Part shown: one piece after another, positions 47,776 through 57,100 of the stretch | Layout of the letters: every line of letters starts with the position of its first letter | Numbering within the stretch: position 1 is the stretch's first letter | NCBI GenBank assembly: GCA_020152595.1 | Contig: JAIGNY010000159.1 | Span: 85,001 to 149,000, forward strand | Direction: 5' to 3' | From: Chiridota heheva | Taxonomy: Eukaryota > Echinodermata > Holothuroidea > Apodida > Chiridotidae | DNA length: 64,000 nt | Made by a program: the position numbers and the translations under genes | The notes under the pieces: generated by a model | The model's input: the letters and a program-made list of their open reading frames with translations, nothing else | Database searches by the model: none | Told to the model about the DNA's origin: nothing

Positions 47776-50344
47776 TTCGTTATATTGACAAAAATTGTTC
47801 TAGATTTTTATCTCATTTGATCAATTTCACCAAAATGTGTTTTCTTTACATCCATTAACTTTTTAATGGAAGGGGTGGGGAGTGGGTAGAGAACAGCAGC
47901 ATTCGGAACAACAACATTCTTTCCTATATATACCTTTCAATTTTTATTTTTCAAGAACACTGACATTTCCTTTCCTTTTCCCCCTGCAGTCATATGAATA
48001 TATACCACCAGCTTCAAAATTCTCTAGATTACTTTGATACAGTTAATTAACTTTTACTTTGATTGGTTTTTAAGTAATGAGCAAAATAACATGGAGATGT
48101 TGTGAAGAAATATCTATATACAAAGTAACAAACAAAGTAAAGATGAATTGTAAACTGCTGTAGATCAATGTAACTTTTACCACACAAATAGTTTGCTGTT
48201 GGAACAGGTTGAAAGATAATAAAAGAAACACTTTTCAACAATAGTTTCATTTGAATTAACATAGATTCCTCACCTGACCATACATGTACATACAGAGTGC
48301 ATATCCATGCAGAGGGTGAGAGTTACTGTACACTGTGGTTACACCAGGGACCTGCTATCTAAATAGCAGGTCCCTGGTTACACTAATAAACACCACACAC
48401 AAAGAACTACAGTATTTATGTCTGAGCAGGTCACTCTGTTTGCTCACCAGTCAAAGTAGCCCTTGGTGGATCATATGTCAAGTGTTGCTAGAGGAATGTG
48501 GATGAAATTTCCTTGGTTCACTTGTGCAGGATGGTCATATTAGTAATGCCAACTCCCTGCTCAGATGCTAGCAGCAGGAGAGATATGGACTCATTCACTG
48601 AATGTTCTGTATATCTGTATATTATGGACCAAAATTTTTCAAAATTGTCATCGTCTTGGATTGGTCTAATTTTTCTGTGTAAAAAGTTTACCAACCATTA
48701 TTCACTTCTACCAAATTTAAGCTCAATAGCATAATTACTTTTCAAAATACATCCTGTCAGAGACCTTACCCCCAAAATGATGGACCTAAAAACTTTCATT
48801 TTTAACTCCATCAGGCAATTGTTTTGAACAACTTTTCTTCAAATAAGGAGATTATTACCCAGAGATGTTGAAAAAAAAATTGTATAAAAATTAATTAGTG
48901 ATACGATATATTTTTGGGTGCATAGCGGCCCTTAAAAGTTGGAAAATGTTTATTTTACACTGTTTTCAGACCAAAAATTTGGTACATACAAAGTTTGTGA
49001 ATAGGTAAATGTCATAAAGATTGATTGATTCCAAGCCTTAAAAATCATCTTAGACCTGAAGTTATTTTGGGGAGCACAGGGCTACCCCAATACCCCAACC
49101 CTCAGTGGTGTGTTTGTGGCCCCATATTTCAAAATCAACCCTTTTGATTTTCTTTAGATTTGATTTATTGGTAGATAAAGGCATAGTACTGTATGTTCAA
49201 AAGTATTTCATCTATATCAGCCCAGTTCAAATATAATAGAGACATCAAATTTCACCAAAATATTTTCCTTTTTTTCTTAAAGTGCTAGTTTTTGGAGTAA
49301 AATCTTTTAATGAATTGTCAATACCAGGGCTCTGTAATTGATAATGTGTATACTAGTACCATGTTCATCAGAACAAAACTTATTATTGGCATATCACATA
49401 GTAAAAAAAATATAAAACTTGAGTTCCAAAATAAAAAAATTGCACAAAAATTGCTATTTTTAGACATTTTTTCAGCATGGCTATACATTTTAAGGCAGAA
49501 TATTTTTTCACTTTTTGACAGTAGTGGCCTGAAATGTATTGTATATATAGAACACTTGATACATTCAAAGAACCAAATACAATTCCTGCTAAATATCATA
49601 AATGGAAGTCTATTTTGGCCACTCCAAAATGTACCGAAAGCCATATTCAATTGCATTGCACAATAACATATTGAAAATGCTATTTTAAACCAACCATCCA
49701 AGCTATAGCTCTGATATTTGAGAAACTGTAATTCCATATACCATAATTGTAGGATTAATGCTTATTAATGGTATTACTTATAGGTAAAATGTTATATTTC
49801 GATCTAAAATTCCACAAAATGACAAATAATGGTTATTTTCAGCTATTTTCCGAGCTGAGGTACCTATTTGCAAATGAAATGGTGCCTTTATATTTGCAGC
49901 AGACAACTGATATATTTTTTATACTAGAATACCATTATCTATTCTTTCACAAGATTGTAATTTGTGCTAAATTATATCTTTAAAGATTCATAAGTTCACG
50001 AGATGCAGGTTGTTGAGATGTCACTGTATAATCTTAGCTTTAATGTCCTTTAATTTCCACATTTAAATAACATTGATCCAGTGTGGTGTTGCTTTCAGGA
50101 TTAATTTAGAATTGTTTGAAAAATTCAAAGTTCACATAAATGGATCTAATAATGACATATTGGCTAATTAAATATTTGTGAAAAAACTTTCATTTTTATA
50201 AGATGCATTATTATATTTATTATTTGCACATAAACAGTTGATAAAGATGACAGTAGGTCAGTAACTCCCTTTCTTGCTTCCTGTTTAGGATGTATGATAT
50301 TAATTTAAAACAAATTAAAAGATTTTTCTTTTCTCTCATTACAG
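47776..50344. other. Non-coding region upstream of the RING-BRCT gene
   Basis: AT-rich, no supported coding exon. It should hold the promoter and at least one non-coding first exon of the gene starting at 50345, but neither can be located by eye. A perfect hairpin lies at 48343-48378. Confidence 0.5.
48343..48378. repeat. Perfect 16-bp hairpin
   Basis: ACCAGGGACCTGCTAT, loop CTAA, then the exact complement. GGTTACAC also occurs directly on each side. Confidence 0.93.
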
Positions 50345-51193
50345 CTGATTTGACTGACCATGGAGATGGACATTCCATGCAGTGTGTGTCTGGACAGAAT
50401 CAAACGTCCTAAAGTGCTACCATGTGGTCATTCTTTTTGTTTTCGTCCATGTTTAGAAGGTCTTCAGAGGACAAGAAATAGATTGAGCTGCCCAGTATGT
50501 CGCAAGAAACACAAAATTCCTTCCACTGGGATTGCAGATTTTCCAGATAATTTTGCATTAATGGACAGCCTGCAGCTTCCTAATCAATCGTATCGCAAAG
50601 TATGTATCAAGCACAACTCTTCATACACCTGTTTCTGCGAGAGGTGTAACCGTCCTATTTGTGAAAAATGCATGGAAGTCCACAAGCATGATGACAAAGA
50701 CTGTGTGGTACCACTAAAGCCACTGGTTGATAAGAAACTCTCTGAATTTAACAGAATCGTGAAGAAACTAAATTGGATGGAGAAGAACATGGATTTTATT
50801 GCAACAGGCCCAACAGATATACTGCAGATGGAAGCGGATACGGAGAAAAGATGCATATTGGAGATGGGCAAGAAGCTACATAAAATGATACATGAGCAGC
50901 AAGTTGCTCTGATAAACCAGATCGATGCAGAAGTTAACAAGAAATGTGAACCTCTTTATGAAGGAATAGAAAACAACGTAAGCAAAGTGACGGAAACATT
51001 AAAGCAGGCACAGTGCATCAGGGACGGTCTCCGCCATGGCCAACTTCCTGACTCATGGCAGGCTCAGGAGACAATGGAAGTGTTTGCAAAGTTGGAAAAG
51101 TTTTATAATGGCAAAGGGAACCAGCACCACCTAGAAGGAAGTTTTAAGTGGAATGCAAAGTTAGTTGAGAATCTTCAGTTTGGAACATATGAG
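50345..51193 (+). CDS. Exon 1 coding: RING, B-box, coiled coil
   Basis: Acceptor CTCTCATTACAG, 15 nt of 5' UTR, ATG at 50360, 278 whole codons, donor GAG|GTATGT. The acceptor just before the UTR means that at least one upstream non-coding exon exists. Reading through the donor would give only VCI and a stop. Confidence 0.93.
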
Positions 51194-54100
51194 GTATGTA
51201 TATAGAACCTACAGTAGTTTGGTTTCTACTTGGGAGAAATTTTACAAACGTACTGTACTGTATTTCCTTCTCAATGAACAATAAGAAAGAAAGTTTGAGC
51301 AAAATTAGTCAAAATATCAACCATTTTGACTACAACTAAGACTTCAATTTCATATATTGCATCATTTTGAATTACTTTTGATTTCAATGCAGAGCTCACC
51401 TACTGTAGTCTCTTCAAGCCTCCTGGCCCATAAGGCTGTAGTGTACTCTCTCCACTGGACTCTCTTATTTGCAACTTGTCTGGCTTCTGTCCACGAGCTC
51501 CATCCCATCACATTCCTCTCCTTCTCGACTGTCCTTCTCCAGGTTGTTCTAGGATGACCAACTTTCCTTCTCCCCTCTGGTTTCCACGTCACACAGTGCT
51601 TAATAGTGCTCATGCGCATCACATGACCAATCCACCTCCACCTTCTTTTTACTTCAGTGCTGATTTTGTCATGTTTAGTGATTCTCATCATTAGATATTA
51701 CATATGGCCATCTGATCTTCAAAATTCTCCTGTAGCATTTGAACATAAATGTATCCAACTTTTTATTATCTGCTACATTAACTCTCCATGTCTCGCAACC
51801 ATATAAGAGTACAGACTTAACGAGAGAGTTCAACAGTCATATTTTTGTATATATTGAGAATGTGCTTGAGTTCCGTATCTTATTTAATTTCATAAATGCT
51901 ACTCTTGCTTTAGAGATTCTGTTTTGGATATATTCCTCGCCACCATAAATTTGCCTAGCAACAAAATTTGCATAATTAAGTGTGGGCAAACATCCTATGT
52001 GGTACTGGTACAGTACAGCTAGCTATAGCAGCGCGCGCTCATGTAGTCAATGCAATTTACTGTACATGCAAAACAAATTTCTGCGCACACAGACTGAGTG
52101 ACTACAAAATGGTGAACAAAAATTTTCTGCAGGCTTTGTAAATCTGATTGTGTTTACCCAGAACAATTAGCAAACTAAATTTTGTTTATCCCATTTGCTA
52201 AAAACTCTAAAGATCCGGAGAAGTGCCATAAATGAATCAAAGCTTCCGGCAGGCCTCGCGAACATCTAAATGTCAGTGCATTGGTAATGCACGATTACGG
52301 ATTTGAGGTTTGTTTGCCCCACTTAGTTACCGCATTGCTATGGTGGGTGTGGCTTATTTTGTAACCTGGAAAGGTTAATTGAGAAGAGCTGATGAGAGAA
52401 TATTTTCAAATTCAAACATGCTTTAATCCAAGCAAGTTATGATATAAAGAATCACAGTTTGTGTAATATACAGTAAGAGACACAGACATGCTCTATGTAC
52501 TCTAGCTCTACGATGATGATGTTCTGATGTGACTGAGATATTGACACTACTGTATTCATTGCACATTACACAGGTCTGGTACAAACAATAATGGAATCAG
52601 GTAGTATTTTGTTACAATTTGTAACACCACAATAACCCCAGGGCTAAAATTTCAGTTCAATTTCTCAGGTTCTTTTTTTTTTTCTGCTTCATATTTTGTG
52701 ATTTTAGGTTCCTGCCAGTGAATCCTACCAGGAAGGCCATGAATGGTATGTAACTTGCTGTACTTGTAGGAAGTGTGCCTGGTCGCCATCCAATGCTGAA
52801 GATTATGAAGATGATGGTAAGTCATGTTGATGTTAAAGTTGCTCTGATCCTTCAGATTGTGTATTAATACTGTATTCTATGGAATGCCAAACAGGCAAAA
52901 AAATGAGTGATAACATTTTTCTTTGGTGATGAAATTACATTTTGTCATTGATCAAATAATTTTCAATCAGTGATAATTTCCCACTTCCCATGCGGGGGTG
53001 GAAAATATAGAGGACCATAGCATCGGTGGTCCCAGCCATAGCGCCGGGATTACCGGCGCTATGGCCGGGACAACCGGCGCTATGGCCGGGACCACCGGCG
53101 CTATGGCCGGGACCACCGGCGCTATGGCCGGGACCACCGGCGCTATGGCGGGACCACCGGCGCTATGGCGGTACCACTGGCGGGGCGACCGGGCGCTATG
53201 GCGGGACCACTGGCGGGACGGCCATAGCGCCGGTGGTCCCAGCCATAGCGCCCGGTGGTCCGCCATAGCGCCGGTCCCGGTCCCGCCATAGCGCCGGTCG
53301 CCCCGCCATAGTGCCGGTTGTCCCGGCCATAGCGCCGGTAATCCCGGCCATAGCGCCGGTCGTCCCGGCCATAGCGCCGGTCGTCCCAGCCATTGCGCCG
53401 GTCGTCCCAGCCATTGCGCAGATCATCCCAGAAATTTTTCCAATTTCCAGAAAGAAAATAACTAGGAACCCCCATTCAGAAAATGATGGTGTAAAAGAAG
53501 GCAAAAACAATTGGTGAGAAAGAATTAGGGGAAATTTTAGAAATGTGAAGGGGAGAGAATAGGTGTAACTAACAATTCTTTAAATGTCTACTGGTTGCAG
53601 AGTTGGAATGAAATATAAAAATTTCCCACGGTTCCGAAAAAGGTGTCAAAAATCATTCCTCGAAAAATTGTGACAGAAATAATATTAACGTAGTAAATAA
53701 ATCTTTATATCCTTCCCTCTTTCACAAATTAATGTACTATTCATTGCACAATTACATGGGGGTTGTCTTTAGAGCACATATTCACCATATGTACTGTTGC
53801 TTTAATACTCAAGAAATCTAAATAAAAAAATTTTCACCCAACTTCTACCCCCTATCAGGCTCTCCCAAACCTCTCTGCCTTACTTGCAACACCAAACTCT
53901 CCATCAAGCATAGCCTCTTAACCTGTCATTTATACCTCAACTCCAGATCATTCCTCCCCTTCCTCCACCTCTATTTCTGACCTCTTCAAGAACACTCCCC
54001 CTCCAACATCATCACCTTCCTCTGCAATAGCAACTTATTCCACCTGATCTAATCCTTACCCACACTCCCCCTCCCCATTTTCTATCTTACCTTTCTATCC

Positions 54101-57100
54101 TTCTCTCCTTTTTATTATCTTTATTTGCACCTTAATATCTTTTTTTTCTCCTTCCTATCCCCTCTCCATCTCCCAACCATCTCCTAACTCTTCCACCTTA
54201 AATTTTTAACACCCTCTTGGCACATTTGACTCTGACTGTCGCAGTGCCGTTAAACATCAACAAACCAATCAAAACTTTCTAAGGGTACTCCAAAGTAAAA
54301 TATTCCCATACTCCCTGAAGTACATTAATTTGTCTCTGCTTCAGCAAATATTTTTGTATCTCTGTATCCTGTCCTGTTAATTAACAAAATATACAGACAT
54401 AGTCACTGTTGCAAACCATGATGTTTTTCCATCATGGGTGCTTGTATGCTCTTGCCATACACTAGATAATGTAGGCAGAGATGACATGACTTTTCTTCCA
54501 CATTTTCTTATTGCTCGTACAGTACCAGATGGCTTGTTCTATGGACTGGAATTTTACCTCCACCATGGAAGATCAGTAGTTGAGAAACGGTACTTGGAGT
54601 GGATTATTGAGAAGGCGGAAGGTAAGTCTAAATAACAGATGCAGAAAATGCTTTTGTTTCTGTTTATATTTTATGTTGTGTTTCAATTACAATTTAAAGA
54701 GCAAAACTCAAATCATATTTAGACACATTTCCAGACTTTGAATTGTATCATTAAATTAACTAAAATTCAACTTGCCAGCCAGGCAGGAGTATCTGAATTA
54801 TTGGTTTTCCTGAAAGTAAATAAGGTTGCCCGTAGAAATTGTTTGTATACATACAATGCAAATTTGACTGAAAACCAAGTTGTCCATCCCTGCAGGCAGT
54901 GGCGTAACTAAGGAGGGCAGGAGCGGCAGCTGCCCCCGGCCCAGGCCCTATAAGGGTGCCTGTAAAAAATAGATACCAGTATTCCTATATACCATAGGGG
55001 CCCACAAGGCCCCACTTTCCCCCGGCCTGCAGTGCCCTAGCTACGCCACTGCCAGCAGGTCAACTAAAGGTCATGGTTGATAAGATTTTTTTGTTGACCC
55101 ATGCAGCCGGGATGAACGCTGATTATTAGTACGTCATGTGTTTTCCTTGTTGCAAGTATGTTCTATTGAGTTGAAGAGTATTGGGGTCATACCATATAAA
55201 GTTAACCTCATTAAAGTTCTTGAAGGGACAAGGCCAAATACAACTTTGCTATTAAGTCATTTTTGAAATCACAGCATTTTGTACTAAGACTGTATATTCC
55301 ATGATATTCAAGATGCTTTCGCGTTTCTGTTTTTACTTCTTTTTTTTCATCATAAACTTTGTTGTGGGTGAAAAAGCAATTCAATGAATTTCCCTTCTGA
55401 GTCTATCATCAATTGATGTGCTAAACAGATTAAAATGCTTGTTTACTGTGCATAAAGAAATATAATGTTCTTCTTTTCATCAATTACATTTTGGATTTTT
55501 GTGTAGATTTTAAGCCACTTTTGGGCAAAAAAAAATAAAAAAATCTTTAGAGCAAGGCTTCACCCATGAACGCGTAAACAATTTTGCCTGATTTTTCTCA
55601 ATTTTTAGGAGAACATTCTCCTCTCCCTTTTTAGAAATGGTAACCCTATAATGATTATCTGAGTAAATTTGAACATGAGAATTTAAAATTATCTTCTTAT
55701 CATCACTTTAATTTTCAAATTTTTGTCAGTTTCTGTTGATTTTCAGCCATTTTGGGGCAGATTCCCCCGGCTTCTTGCCCCGGTTTCTCACCCCGGCTTC
55801 TCGCCCCAGGTGCTCGCCCCGGCTTCTCGCCTCGGCTTCTCGCTCTAGCTTCTCGCCCCGGCTCCTCGCCCCGGCTTCTCGCCCCGGCTCCTCGCCCCGG
55901 CTTCTCGCGCCGGCTTCCCCCTCGCCCCGGCTTTACCCTCGCCTAGGCTTCTCGCCCCGGCTTCTCGCCCCGGCTTCTCGCCCCGGCTTCTCACCTTCGC
56001 TTCTCGCCCCGGCTTCGCCCCCTGGACCCCTTCCAAAAGGCCCTTAAGCGGGACTTCTTCCCCTGGATCCCTACCCCATCCAAGGGACCCTCCTGGATCC
56101 CTACCATAGTAGGCCAAGCCCAAGGTTAATTAAAATTGTGTCCTAAACACCCGATCATTAATATAAAACTGGTCGGGTGATCAAATTACGTACCCCCGCT
56201 TCCGATTTGCATTGCTTGCCTACTCGCCCATTAAATCATAGGATACAGTCATGCATGAGTGGTTCAACTTAATCTACCCCTGTTACCCTATTTCTGTATA
56301 TACTTCCCTCTATTAGCCCATTCTCTATACTAGCTTTGAGTAGTCGAGCATACTGTCCTTCCGACAGTTCTAGTTATGCATGCAATCGTGTCTGGAAATT
56401 ATCCGGCTATGCTTGAAAGGCGATATTACTTTTGTGGGTTTTTCCAGTTATTGGAGGTGGGATGCTGCATGCATCATTAGACAGGTATACCCCCAGTTTG
56501 GACAACTTTTCAATGCGGCGACTAGATCATCATGTTTGTTATTCTCATAACGCTGAATTTTTCCAAGAGTTTTGTCCAAGATTGTAGAGGTCCCTGATTC
56601 AACCCCTATGAGTCTTCATTCACCAATGTTGCATCATAGCTGGTTCATCAAATGGCAATGGACATCTCTATATAACCTTAGCTGTTGCAAAAGGGATGTC
56701 AAATATCCAATCTACCTACACTGTATGTAAATCTCTATCAATCTCAAAGAAAGCTAGTATGCAATTCAAGTCCATTTTTGGTTCCAATATGACAGCATCA
56801 GAAACCTATACAATCATGGTGACATGTGTGTGTAAGGGTGGGTACATGTGATACCTACCCCGTAAATACAATTTCTCATGAACACTATATTAGAACTGTG
56901 TCATACATGCTACATAGCATATGGGTATGTTTGGTTCATACGCTTACAATAATCTCCTTAACTGTGCAAAACGCTCTGAAAAATCACACATATTTTGCAC
57001 TTCAAGCGTTATAACTAAAGAGTTTCTGAATATTTTGTTCCATTTCAAATGGTATAGAGAACTTGAATTCATTACCTATCGTTTGAGACCATTTTCATTT

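Noticed and set aside
49318..49737. 139-codon minus-strand frame overlapping a 118-codon plus-strand frame
   Set aside because: Both are in AT-rich DNA with no splice sites, motifs or homologous look.
51194..51205. Unspliced reading of the RING exon ending in VCI
   Set aside because: The donor GTATGT and phase-matched downstream exons with a BRCT domain make splicing far more likely. A retained-intron isoform is not excluded.
53026..53517. Ala/Pro and Arg/Asp repeat frames of about 100 codons
   Set aside because: GC-rich minisatellite translated in several frames on both strands.
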